A stretch of 64,000 nt of DNA from Stereum hirsutum FP-91666 SS1 (lineage: Eukaryota > Basidiomycota > Agaricomycetes > Russulales > Stereaceae). Of the stretch, positions 37,423-48,068 are shown piece after piece. Position 1 is the first letter of the stretch, and every line of letters begins with the position of its first letter. A program made the position numbers and the translations under genes. The stretch is from NCBI RefSeq assembly GCF_000264905.1, contig NW_006763152.1:62001-126000 (forward strand). The letters are read 5' to 3'. The notes beneath the pieces were generated by a model, which saw only the letters and a list, made by a program, of their open reading frames with translations, had not been told where the DNA came from and did not search any database.

Positions 37423-38657
37423 ATGTCCTCTCCCTCACGAGTCGCCCTCATCACCGGCGCTAGCCGCAAAGATGGCCTAGGCTACACCGTCGCACGCCAA
37501 CTCTCTCTGCAGCACAATTTCACGGTCCTGCTAGGCTCTCGTTTCTTATCCCCTTCACTGGACGAAGCATTCAAGCAGTTGGAAACAGACGGCGCGAAAC
37601 ATGGCGTGTTTCCTCTTCAAATCGATGTGGCCAGTGCGGAGAGCGTTCAGAAGGCTGCGAAGGAAGTGGAGGAGAGGTTTGGGAGGCTGGATGTAAGTCT
37701 GTTTGTTGATTTAGCTGTGGATATATACGTATATGCGGTTAGAAAGACTCTGAGTGTTATGACGACGGTTGTGTGTTACATACTACGCAGGTCCTAGTGA
37801 ACAACGCCGCAGTGGGCATTTCGTCCGCCCGTACCGAGCACCTCAGAGAGTATCCCAAACTCCCCTTAAGACCTACGGAACATACAAGGAACGACTTCGA
37901 TGAGGTCTTTGCGGTCAACGTTTATGGAGTCGTTGATACTATCAGTTTGTATCCGATGGCCGTTTCTTTAATTCTGTGCGTGGCGAGTGACTGACTGCTC
38001 TTCATTCTATTTAGACGCATTCGCTCCTCTCCTGGTTAAATCACCCTCGCCGCGCATCGTGAACGTGACCTCCGTCGCCGGCTCTCTGAACTACGCATCC
38101 ACCATCCCACCCGACGATCTCAGAGCGGGGTTCATGGTCTACAGCGCCTCGTACGTTTCTCAGGCTCGCACTCGTCCTCTCCAGCCCTTCAGCTGCCAGT
38201 GACTAGCGATGCTGACAATACCCAACCCATTGTATATGTGTATGCGGGTTATGCAGGAAAGCGGCCCTCAAAATGCTCACGATCATGTACAGCAAAGACC
38301 TTCCCAAACTTAACCCCGCGTTCAAGATCAACTCTGGCTCTCCCGGGTTCACGAAGACGGCGTTTAATAACTACTGTGCGTTCTCGTCTCTCGAACATCG
38401 CTCCTGTGTCCTTCATCTCCGTCTGCCTGCATCTACAAATGTGTCCAATATCCTTGATCATCGTCCACCTTGGATGTGCGATGCTGACTCCGCTCCATAT
38501 CGAATTTCGAGCAGTGGGAACTCGCACACCAGACGAAGGCGCCGCGGTCATGACCTGGCTCGCCACGCTCCCAGACGACGGACCGAACAGCGGGTTTTAC
38601 GCCGATCATCCGCCGTATTCGACTGAGAATGGGAAGTTTCGGGAGGTGGAGTGGTGA
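37423..38657 (+). CDS. Short-chain dehydrogenase/reductase, copy C
   Basis: Third member of the SDR family in this window, on the opposite strand and about 26 kb from copy B. Exon 1 is 37423-37692 ([20 protein letters not shown] to GRLD). Exon 2 starts at about 37791 ([17 protein letters not shown]). Exon 3 covers [20 protein letters not shown] and YSAS, exon 4 [19 protein letters not shown], and exon 5 [18 protein letters not shown] ending at FREVEW. It has intact TGxxxGxG, NNAA and Tyr-x3-Lys elements; the Tyr and Lys lie on either side of an intron as in copies A and B. The glycine loop reads GLG rather than GIG. Probably active; substrate unknown. Confidence 0.88.
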
Positions 38658-39287
38658 TTCATGTTAGAGAAAGCAGAACACAGGTGACATTCATGGCCAT
38701 AAACTCGGCCCTCATGCGCACGGTGGACCGAATCATACACAAGACTGTAGCCGACGCTCGTATTGGTGAATGAAAATTGATGCACCTGTGAGTATAGTAA
38801 TCACGATCGTGAGTAAAAAGAAATCAGTGGTTGTATAGTAACAATACTGTACTTTTTCGCGCACAAGTTCGTGTCCCATGGGTGCCGTGAACGAACTTGT
38901 GTCGCGGGACATGTTGCCGTGCCAGCGTACACCAAATCTGAGGGCTGCTTGCGAAACTCAAGTGAACCGTGCGCGCGAGCGGTTGTCTACCGGAGCGGAG
39001 CGATGGTCTAGCCTTGTATAAATTATGTAGTAAGCGTACACGAAACAGAGCGATAATCGTCGTTAATAGGTACATATACATGGCGAAAGAAGCAGCAACA
39101 ACGGGGAAGGGGGTGGGGGCAGGAAGAGCTACGCTGCTCAGTATCTGGATACAGTCTTTATACCTGTGTATCTCTTTTAGATCTCGAAGGCTGACAGGCA
39201 CGAAGAAATAAACATATCTCACCTTCTCGTTCATGAGCTTGGATCCTCGGAGCTGGAGCTCGTCATTACAAACCGAAAGGACCGCCG
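38658..39287. other. Intergenic, no gene seen
   Basis: 3' flanks of SDR copy C and of the F-box gene (convergent). A hairpin-forming inverted repeat (ACAAGTTCGT at 38863, ACGAACTTGT at 38891) is the only structure noticed; it could mark a transcript end. Confidence 0.4.
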
Positions 39288-40748
39288 CTATTCCTCCACT
39301 CTAAGATACGCCGCTAGCAAGTCACCCAACGAAGCATCGATTTGGCCTTCCTCTGAAGACGGGAGCTCCCACAAAACCTCCACAGTCCTTGGAGTTGAAA
39401 CAACAACACTGCTCGAAAACCTCGTATCCTGCGTGACGAGTACGCGTTGGATGGGGACATCAGACATCGTTCTCTCTACGACGAGGTCATGCAACTGTTC
39501 ATGGGAAATCCCAGGACATACGAGCGTCGTGAGAAGAGGAAGGTGCGGTGTGGTCTGCACATGGACCAAAAAACCCTCCCATCCATCACTTAAGCAATCG
39601 ACAACGAGGACTCGGAGGTTGGCCAACCGTTGGAAGAAGGACGAGAGAAGTGAAGAGTCGCACTCCAATCGACCTATTCGGAGTACTTGGACTGAACCAA
39701 GTGCCGACGTCGACGAATCGGGATAGGCGGCGAAGAGCAGGGAGAGGGCAGTATCCCATTGGAGATTGTCTCTTTTTCTGCAGTCAAGGTCCATGATTTT
39801 GACGTTCGGAATGCGTAGGTGGGAAAACAATGCTTCACCATCTTCTGGGTGGAGGCCGCTGATGCAAAAATAGCGTAACAGAGGCAACTCGACGAGAGGG
39901 CCATTGGGAGGCGGGATGAAACCGCCATATACGGTCTCAGATTGAAAGGTCCGTAGGGTGAGGGCTTCGAGGAGGGGAAAGGTGTCCAAAAAACGCATGA
40001 AGTTAGGGATGGAGGGCCCGATGACATGGTCAAGCGTGAAGGACTGGAGATTCGGGTAGTAAGGCGTACGGTCGAGGGAATTCGGCACCGTCTGGTCGAG
40101 ATACAAGGTCCGCAGGTCGGATGAAGGAAAGGGAAAACATTCCACCCATCTCTCGTGGTTGGCTTCCATGGCCTCCTCATTCAGCCAGGCATCTACACCT
40201 CTGTAGAACGTTGTGCAGAGAGTTACATCTCTCAACAAAGGAACCTCGACTATAGAAAGTCTCTTCAGAATGCAGGACATCACCCCTGCAGTTTCGACGA
40301 AGAGGAAGAACGACGCCCATCGATGGCCAGAAGAGATGATCTTTTCCAGAGTCTCATGCACAAAAACATCGCGGATCTGGGAGAAACGCATCCAATCAAC
40401 AGCTTCAAGATCTAGTCGGTCATCTTCTGTGGGAGTCCACGAAATGAACATGTGCAGTGGTAACTGCTTTGAGCGCTCTACAAACACGTCGAAGCGCTCC
40501 AAATCGTGTTCGTGCCTGTCTGCGACAAGGAGACACGTCCAAAGGCGGGCACAGGCGAGTGCGACATCGCGCCAAAGACGGCAGACGTGGGATAAGTCGA
40601 TGGGTCGGATGTATAGAGGGATGGGCTCTTGCAAAGATTTTGGCTGGTGAGAAGGAGTATGCGCCTCACAGACGTGTAGGAATATCTCTGTGAGAATTTC
40701 CACAGGAATACGATTGGTAAGACAATGCGTCGGTGCGAGGGCGGACAT
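39288..40748 (-). CDS. F-box protein with leucine-rich C-terminal region
   Basis: Single-exon gene for 486 residues. The N-terminus carries an F-box: NRIPVEILTEIFLHVCEAH, then LSHVCRLWRDVALACARLW at about residues 11-75, the usual Skp1-binding layout of agaricomycete F-box proteins. The remainder contains irregular leucine-rich segments (SDLRTLYLDQTVPNSL, LLEALTLRTFQSETVYGG, LANLRVLVVDCLSDGWEGF), which would form the substrate-recruiting horseshoe. The inferred role is substrate adaptor of an SCF ubiquitin ligase. Such genes form very large expanded families in mushrooms, so a specific target cannot be named. No frameshift. The start is the Met giving the standard N-terminus about 15 residues before the F-box. 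Confidence 0.85.
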   Translation of the reverse strand: MSALAPTHCLTNRIPVEILTEIFLHVCEAHTPSHQPKSLQEPIPLYIRPIDLSHVCRLWRDVALACARLWTCLLVADRHEHDLERFDVFVERSKQLPLHMFISWTPTEDDRLDLEAVDWMRFSQIRDVFVHETLEKIISSGHRWASFFLFVETAGVMSCILKRLSIVEVPLLRDVTLCTTFYRGVDAWLNEEAMEANHERWVECFPFPSSDLRTLYLDQTVPNSLDRTPYYPNLQSFTLDHVIGPSIPNFMRFLDTFPLLEALTLRTFQSETVYGGFIPPPNGPLVELPLLRYFCISGLHPEDGEALFSHLRIPNVKIMDLDCRKRDNLQWDTALSLLFAAYPDSSTSALGSVQVLRIGRLECDSSLLSSFFQRLANLRVLVVDCLSDGWEGFLVHVQTTPHLPLLTTLVCPGISHEQLHDLVVERTMSDVPIQRVLVTQDTRFSSSVVVSTPRTVEVLWELPSSEEGQIDASLGDLLAAYLRVEE

Positions 40749-41868
40749 AGAGAGGAAGCAATCGCGGTTGGATTATCGCACAAGATACTTGGAGCTTTGA
40801 AGCCCAAGAAGAACTGAAAGGATGTTCGTCTTTCAAGAGGTGGAAGCTACACGATAACGTGGAATAACTCATCAGTGAACGTTCCAACCTGAGCATTGCG
40901 AGATGAGTGACGGCGGTTTCTTAGCACATACTTACTGTATACCTTCAAATTGATCACCGGGGCTTGAAATGGCTCCCTTTAAAGTCTAAGATATTGATTT
41001 ATACCACACGTAGAGGAAATCGATATAACGGAGATGAAAGGCGGTGGAAGGCGAGAGAGAGACCTAAAAGGACATGGCAGTGATCGGGTGGCGAAGTTGT
41101 TTGTCATTGTTAGGATCCCAAGCCTTTCCTGTCCTCGCCGAGTTCTCGCCGAGTTCTCGCCGAGTTCTCGCCGAGTTCTCGCCGAGTTCTCGCTGAGTGC
41201 CTTTCTGCAACGCCCATGACCGCATCGTGACAAACTCGACTATGGTCCAACCAACCATGTCAACTCTTCATTCACTCTGTATCTCTTGGAAATTTATCTC
41301 ACTGTCTGCTCCTAATAATCTCCAGGTCCTTCGGTGTATCGAAGAATCGGCCGTGCCTCACGTACGCCACACTGCAGTGGCTGACGTGAACGGTGTCCGG
41401 AAAGTCTTCGGTGGAAACAGCCCACTGGAAAATGCCGACGCCGCCAACCGGGATCAGAGGGGCCGCGGGCGTCCCGCCCTGTCCCGCCGCGGTGGCGTGT
41501 TCTTACTTACCCGCATTCGCTAAGTACTACTGAACCTCAAGACGAGTACCTAATGTCACGCAGATACGAAGGAGGGGTAAAATGGTTTGCATACATCTGC
41601 TAGTACAGCAGAATCGTAACAGTAGGGTTACAAGTACATAAAGGAGGACATTCTTAGAACTTTGATGGAGACCTTGGTATAGAAAAGGACAATTTTTCGT
41701 GCATTATCGGAGAATTGGAGATTCTGTGGGAGAACGATCAATAAGATTCTAGAGATCTTAACTGATATACAATTACCTCTGCTGAGTATTGCATTCAGGA
41801 GTCCCCTCAGTCACTGCCCCCAGAGACCACTTCTCAGCCACGTCTGGGCTACGTCCCCCTGGTAATTA
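40749..41868. other. Intergenic with an 11-base tandem repeat
   Basis: No gene seen. It holds the GAGTTCTCGCC array and, at 41432-41510, a GC-rich block starting ATGCCGACGCCGCC that recurs near 44816, so it is a dispersed repeat. Confidence 0.4.
41140..41194. repeat. 11-base tandem repeat, five copies
   Basis: Five head-to-tail copies of GAGTTCTCGCC, the last with one change (CGCT), flanked by partial units. Too short to code and not in a gene; replication slippage is the likely origin. Confidence 0.85.
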
Positions 41869-42203
41869 TTACCAGCACCGTCGAGCCTTAGGAGGGTGTA
41901 TACCTGTTGGCGGAACAGTGAGCTGTGAAGTATAAGACCGGCAGAAAGGGAAATAGTCGAGAAATATGTTTGGACCCACGACTACACCTGCGTCATTCCA
42001 GCTCCAATTGATGACCTGAAAGTTATTGGTACAAGTATTGTATGCGGCACCAAACCGAGCCGCGAAGTTTCCGATGTTACCCTCGGGGACGTGAACAAAA
42101 GAGCCAATCTGTCCGATAAATTGAGTATCATTGATCAATGCTACTCAATAAGAGGAGTAGAAGGAGTAGAGCTCACGGCGAATTGTGGTTGATTCCAAGG
42201 CAT
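41869..42203 (-). CDS. Small two-exon gene, unknown product
   Basis: Exon 1 (42203-42177) encodes MPWNQPQFA. A 68-base GT-AG intron keeps phase 0 into exon 2 (42108-41869), which begins IGSFVHVPEGNIGNFAARFG and ends HPPKARRCW. The total is about 88 residues, with no signal peptide or membrane segment; Asn, aromatic residues and three Cys stand out (NTCTNNFQVINWSWND). A TATAAAAG box lies 113 bases upstream of the ATG, unusual in this window and suggestive of strong or induced expression. Similar to nothing I recognise. A longer product with a further intron cannot be excluded. Confidence 0.45.
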
Positions 42204-42315
42204 GAAGGATGAGTTGGAGTGAGCTGAGTTGATGAGTGAATTGGTGGGTAGGGTCGAATAAAATGTGAGACGTAGATGATGTGTGAGTTGGACTACTCAG
42301 ATCCTGAACCCCCTG

Positions 42316-42323
42316 CTTTTATA
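42316..42323 (-). promoter_or_regulatory. TATA box of the small gene at 41869-42203
   Basis: TATAAAAG on the minus strand, about 113 bases before the proposed ATG, which leaves a leader of about 80 bases. Confidence 0.5.
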
Positions 42324-44631
42324 GCGAAAGACATTGGACTGATGGGCCCTTAGCTCCGAGGATCCTTCTTCATAGCACCCAATGGGGAAGCCATTGGGTG
42401 GCGCTTCGAACTAGGTCTCTCCTCAAAGACGAACAAGAGGAATAGCATGATAGCGTTAGTCATCACTGAACCAATAGAGATATGGCTTACCGCTGAAATG
42501 GAAGGCATGGAGTCTGATGGTAGGGTTCCTTCGCATCTATGTGTGAGATGGGCACGGCACATCTCCTTAGGCATTGTTATTGTCTGCATAGGTATTTTGT
42601 TAGAGAAGAAATGGGCTAAGATGGGCTGAGTCCTGGCATACAATTTTTATCGGTACTGCCATATGGTTACATATCCTTCAACAGGTGTAAGTCAAAGTCG
42701 TCACGGGAAGTTGAATGAGATGATTATTTATCATGAAGAAAGTCAGGCTTCTTCACGCGTAGTAATATGCTGAATGCTCAATACGGAACGCAGCACAAAG
42801 AGCACTCATGGGGTAAATATGTCTAGACCTACAGTCACCTTATTTAGCCGACCGACGACCATTTCGAAGGTAATGTTATTGTTGCAGTTTTAAGACACCG
42901 CTCTGGGGGTGCGTGGACGACTATCGATCTAGTGGTGGGTTGATCGGACAATGATACGTAGTTCAATGACATGAAGCTCGCAATTGATTGGATATTGGGC
43001 TATTAGCCCACACTCGATAATGCGCCAGGAATCCGGCAGCAACACTTGGAAACGTTGCGGTAAACCTCCGTGCCAGAACCATTCCCCTTAAGCGAATGAT
43101 CTTGGCCGAGTCAACGACTGCCAACGAGACCACCGAGGAGATCATATTAGCATTGTGTTACTTCTTCAGGCGAGCTAGATTGCGTCGACAAGAACGAACA
43201 CACTTTAACAGACATAGGACGCGCCACACTGGCATCCCATGCGGGATCAAGCACTGTGCCCAATGTCCGGTATAAGGCCTCGTCCATTTTTGGATGCGCC
43301 GCCTTTACATAACGAGAACATCAATAAATGTCCTTTGCAACAATATTCGACGCCCGCACAATGTGCGAGTCTACTGGAATGGTTTGTGACAACACAGTGC
43401 ATAATATATGCACGTTGCACCCAGAGTCTAGACCGATCCTTCCAGCACTTCCCCATGGCCATCCCTATGGTGGTAACGAGACATAACATAAACAAATTCA
43501 AAAATGCCTTGTGCCGGGCAGGTAGGAATATTGCATTCTACAGTACTTACTACAAGACACTCCCCGATGAGAACGCTTTTCCAAAGTCCTCGGTATAAGG
43601 AGAAGACCCGAGTGGCGCGGAACAAAATGTCGAGCACTCATCCTGTTATCCGCAAACAAGGGGAGATAAGGCGATTGTACATCATTGAACTGGATTGAGA
43701 TGTGAGTAAAGTCTGACAGCGCCGCTGAGAGCATTACCGCGCAAGTATTTCACGCCCCATTCGAATTAAAAACTGACATATTATCCGAGTATGCCCCCAT
43801 AGATGATAGAGTTTATGTCGGTGCGTATAAATGTAGCCGTAGAGACGGTGTGCCCCGCGTGCGGTAGTATAAGATCCGACATAAAACCACTGCGCTTCCG
43901 CTGCACGATCTTCTCTACATCAAACCCAAAGGGAATTAGTGTAAGTTTCGTGCCGCCTACGCCACCCAGATATCGACATCATCGTTGCATTAACCACTTA
44001 GGCATCCTTCGCCCTAAAAGCGTTTAGCCCATTGCATGACAAGAATCTCCTAGCATGATCGTGTTGTGCTACCGCTTCGACGGGTACAATACTTATCAGA
44101 AGCCCGATTCAACGCGCGGGTCTACTTCGATGAGCCGGGACGTCCCCCTGTCTCCATACGGCTGAAACTCGACCGTCCATCGATCTTGTTAGTCATCCAT
44201 CAACATCGGCATTAGAACGGATTTCTGCTAACCCTATACTACCACAAGCACCAGATCTATGCGACATACCGCGGAAGTAGTACGCAAATGCGGTATCCAA
44301 CCTGCCACGGCGGCGAATCGAGATTCAAGGCGGGAGATCTTGTGATACTTGTTTTTCCATGATTCCCACAAGCCATTATTAGAAACACCCCAGGATCTTA
44401 TTTCCATCCATAAGCGGTGGATATACTCACAAGGCGGCGGCATGCTTGAAGTTCGAATTTATTTCGCGGTTAGACCCAGGATAGAAGATCCGATTATGGA
44501 CACCTGATGTAGTGCCTACCACAAGGACGAGCCGTAAAGAGTTTGCGCCATAGTCACTGAGCTACCTGTTGTCTGAACCTTTTGGTGTAGAAGGCTGAGA
44601 TGTAAAAGGGGTTCCGAAAGAGAAGTGTCAT

Positions 44632-44779
44632 TGGGTGACTTTCCGTAGCAATCTAGGAGGCTTCCTGATGCACAGAAACATAAATAAAGGGATCTCATCC
44701 AATCAAAAACCGGCGCGAACCTCCTTTCTGTGCATGTAGGCCTCTAGAATCTGTGAAAAGCTCTACGGAAAGTCACCCA
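44632..44779. mobile_element. Foldback MITE
   Basis: A 148-base element bounded by a perfect 17-base inverted repeat (TGGGTGACTTTCCGTAG and complement). Further imperfect pairing continues inward (TGCACAGAAA on the left, TTTCTGTGCA on the right), so nearly the whole unit folds into one hairpin. No coding capacity. Target duplication not clear. Confidence 0.75.
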
Positions 44780-45046
44780 TTGTCGAGTGAGATCGTAAAC
44801 AAAACGGAGCGGAAGATGCCGACGCCGCCACCCGGGATCAAATTTAGGCGCGAATTTGTCCTGCCACGGAGGCGTGTTCTTCTCCGCATTCTAGTCATCT
44901 GGGATCTTGACCGTGACACTCGAGGCGAGAACCTCCTTACCCCTGGACAATCAAGGGGACAAGAGAGGTCTCCGAGTGCGTGTATCGATCTTATGATCTA
45001 TCTCACTCGCACGCCACCTATTCCCTCGAACACTTACTTATACTTA

Positions 45047-45578
45047 CTGCCGTTTGCATAGAAGATTGAACGCGCGTTTTTTGCGCGCTGTTTGTCCCCG
45101 CCAAACAGTGACCGTGACGGTCGTGGACCGAGAGGACCGAGAGTGGCCCTGTGTGTGGCGAGCTGTGTTCCTGCAGCCTGCTGCCCATGCTCAGTCAGGA
45201 ACATTTATATACCTTTGCAAATATTGGACAAATAAAATACAGCCACTGCAATGGACAGCTTTGTATGATACTTAGTGAGCAAGCAAAGGCTAAAGCTGCA
45301 TACTGCACTTTCGGTGCCAAGTCTTGAGTGGCCAGTCCCAAATTCCGGAGCAAACAGCTCAATTAAAAGTCGAGAGCAGCATTGTAAAGGGCACCCAAAA
45401 TATACGTACTAACTTATGTCTGATTTTTACTCATAGGGCCAGTATTCCACCTCTTCGAGCTGTCATGAACGGCGCGGTCTCGCTGCCGGCCTTCTCGGAC
45501 AGCGCTGTCACGGTCACTGTTTGGCGGGGACAAACAGCGCGCAAAAAACGCGCGTTCAATCTTCTATGCAAACGGCAG
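45047..45578. mobile_element. Non-autonomous DNA transposon with 72-base terminal inverted repeats
   Basis: A 532-base element. The outer 72 bases (starting CTGCCGTTTGCATAGAAGAT) are repeated perfectly in inverted orientation at the right end, and TA flanks both sides (45045-45046, 45579-45580). The interior has no open frame of note. Identical TIRs point to recent activity, with transposase supplied in trans. The family is undetermined; TA flanks are compatible with Tc1/mariner-like or related superfamilies. Confidence 0.88.
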
Positions 45579-46394
45579 TATCTTCGACATCAGCCAACTC
45601 GTCCTGAACAGTGTAAGTACCAGCGTTGGAATTTTGATATTATCTAACGCACCACGGGTTCGCTTTAAGCTTTCCATAAAGATGTAGGTGCGGAAGCGGG
45701 AGGAAAATCTCCCGTGTGGGTGGTAAGCATTGATGAGATGGGGGTGTGGATGAGGCTTCACAGCTGCTTTCATAACTCTAGACAGGGTACGAAATCTTCT
45801 CGGTGCGCCAAACATCAATTTTGACGGACCAAACACACAGCCTCTGCATTCATTCTCTGCCCGAATGGGGCATCTGCACATGACCAGCGTAAGATTGTGG
45901 CGTCGTGAGTGAGAAGAAAGGCAATTTCGAGATCCGCTAGCAGTGAAATCTAGCTTTTGTTTGGTCCATCCTCGTTTCTGTTTGGCGCAGGGGAAACATC
46001 TTGAAAAGGTGGTGGATGAGGTCCATGAGAATTCGCTTGCAATGCAGTTCATAACATTGGTCATGGCGATGAGGTACGCGTGTTTCCGTGTGTTCGCTTT
46101 TGTTTGGCGTGCTCTACCATCTTTTGCTTTCTATGACGTCCTCGTCTCGCGTCTGATAACACCCGTCTTTTGAAACCACGGACTGACTTTGTCTGAGAAC
46201 AGCTTCCACACAGCAATCCTCTCACTTGAGTTCCTACGGCCGCGATATTAAGATTCTACAAGGACACTGCCTTGAGCGTCTATTTGGGTTCAAAGACGAG
46301 AACTCGTCGATGTATACTCTAATTCAAGACATGCCTCCTTCCTCCTCGAAGTGACTCTGGTGGCCTGACTACTACTCACCCTGCTGTCGAGATC

Positions 46395-47665
46395 ATGGCT
46401 TGCTATCATGTCTACGCCGACCAACTCACCTGCTTGAACCACGGATACGCCCTCTGGGAGCCGGACCCTGGCCTGCGCCCTCCAGTCCGGATCGGCGACG
46501 TGGGGTACTGCCGTTTCGGAGGATTTTTCCGCATTTTCAACGTTCATCTGTCCGCGGACGACCCTCTGCAGGCATCAGAGCTGCCCGAATATTTTTCTCC
46601 CTTGCCTTACAATCCCAATCATGTCTATTCGCGGACGCTTGATCCCGGCGGGCGCTACTCGCGCAGTGTTCGAGCGAGAGGCGCTGAAGCTGGGCTTTCG
46701 ACTGGGTGAGTTGCAAATATTCTGTGGCCTCTCATCCAAGCAATATAACTGATACCTATCACTCTACTGCAAGACTCGTCCCGTTAAGCGGGGGGATTTC
46801 ATTCGAATGTTTCCGCGAGCAAGGAGCCGTCCTCGCCATATCAGAAGACGCGACCCGTCAAGACGCTCACCTACTCGTCAACTATGAAACATACATGCTC
46901 GAAAATTGTTCTCGTTGGCTCGCCCTTGTGGAGATGCAGGGTCTCGGACTACGGATGGAGGATATAGTCCTCGTAACTGGCTGCGATTTGACGAGCGCAT
47001 GGGCGGTCGCAGCATTTACCGACTCTGGCGTCGATGCGAGCGTCCAACTCCACGTTGGGGCTACTCCTGCAGGCGCTGTGGACATTGGTACGAATGTATC
47101 GTGGAGGAACGAGAGGAATGTGGAACGACATTGGGGACCGAGGCGGAGGATGACGTCTGGATTCGGAGCTGATCCTTTCCAGCAGGTCGCCACACCGTCT
47201 TCAGAGCAGAATCAGTGCATATTCATTCGTGGGTATCGGGTCAAGTTCAGAAGTCGGTTCTTACCGAAGAAATTAGTCGCTGCAGCGGAGCCGGTAGACT
47301 ACGACATGGACGACGACGAAGATCATGGGCCTATTTCGACTGTAGGATCTTACGGCAATGATGGTATGCTAGAAGTCGAGTCCATTGCTGATGATAGTGT
47401 GCGTGTGATCATCCGCGTTGTCCACTTGTGTCGAAGGCTGACTAGTCGTGGTTTAGCATACACCTCTCTCTGTCGCTGTCCTGGATTACATACTTGAAGT
47501 ATTTCACACTCGCCTTTCACGTGAAGATGCTTTGTTGAGATGCTACTTCCTATTCAGCATTCGGAAGCCCACGTCGCCATCATACATGATCAGGACCTTA
47601 GTCCGATCTTCGAAGTAAGTGCTTTGTTTAGTAGTACTCTACACTTTACCACTAGTCCTGAGTAA
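46395..47665 (+). CDS. Agaricomycete lineage-specific protein of unknown function
   Basis: Exons 46395-46705, 46774-47398, 47457-47498 and 47558 onward. Motifs fit a large unnamed mushroom family: YALWEPDPGL and VGYCRFGGFFRIFNVHL near the N-terminus, SFECFREQGAVLAI, then MEDIVLVTGCDLTSAWAVAA and QNQCIFIRGYRVKF with LVAAAEPV, a DxxDDDxD stretch and PLSVAVLDYILE. No catalytic motif or localisation signal is known for it. The end at 47665 assumes read-through of the last exon into TAA. Alternatively a donor at 47615 (gtaagt) joins further exons (about 47679-47780 and 47836-47995), which would connect it to the downstream zinc-cluster gene. Neighbours give no functional hint. Confidence 0.65.
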
Positions 47666-48068
47666 TACTTCAAAGAGGTCCTCTTCTAGATCAAGACTGG
47701 AGCTACAGAACGAACTGCAACGTCTAATGGTCAACGAGAAATTGTTTAATTTGAACCAATCTGGTCACCAATCAGGTATTCTACTTCTGCGCTTCAGACT
47801 CATACAACGGAGTATCTAATCATCTCAAACGATGCAGTGCTAGCCCTTGTGGGTTCAATATCAGCACCAGCACCACCGAGACGGTCACTTCCTAACACCG
47901 TCGACAACTGGCCCGCGTTTTCGACACCGCTCGACCTTTCGCTCACCTCCATACCGGAGGTTTTACCATACCCCGCCCATTCAAAGTCGCAAGGTGTCGT
48001 TACGCCTAGTGTCTCTCGTGACCTGTAGGTTTTGTGACCTTTACTACTGCGAAGTTACATAAATACTT
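47666..48068 (+). other. Possible extra exons between two genes
   Basis: Two stretches look coding and keep a common phase: about 47679-47780 (SRSRLELQNELQRLMVNEKL) and 47836-47995 (VLALVGSISAPAPPRRSLP, TSIPEVLPYPAHSKSQ). They could be the tail of the upstream gene or the head of the downstream transcription factor. Confidence 0.4.

Larger units (their letters stand above)
42324..46394. other. Gene-poor, repeat-rich interval
   Basis: About 4 kb without a supported gene. It contains a foldback element (44632-44779) and a long-TIR element (45047-45578). A GC-rich block near 44816 also occurs at 41432. Open frames are all short and domain-free. Confidence 0.5.

Noticed and set aside
38863..38901. 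Inverted repeat that could be a small RNA gene or terminator
   Set aside because: A single 10-base hairpin without promoter or T-run; no basis for an RNA gene call.
43239..43598. 119-codon plus-strand frame
   Set aside because: No family, sits in repeat-rich DNA, overlaps equally long frames on the other strand.
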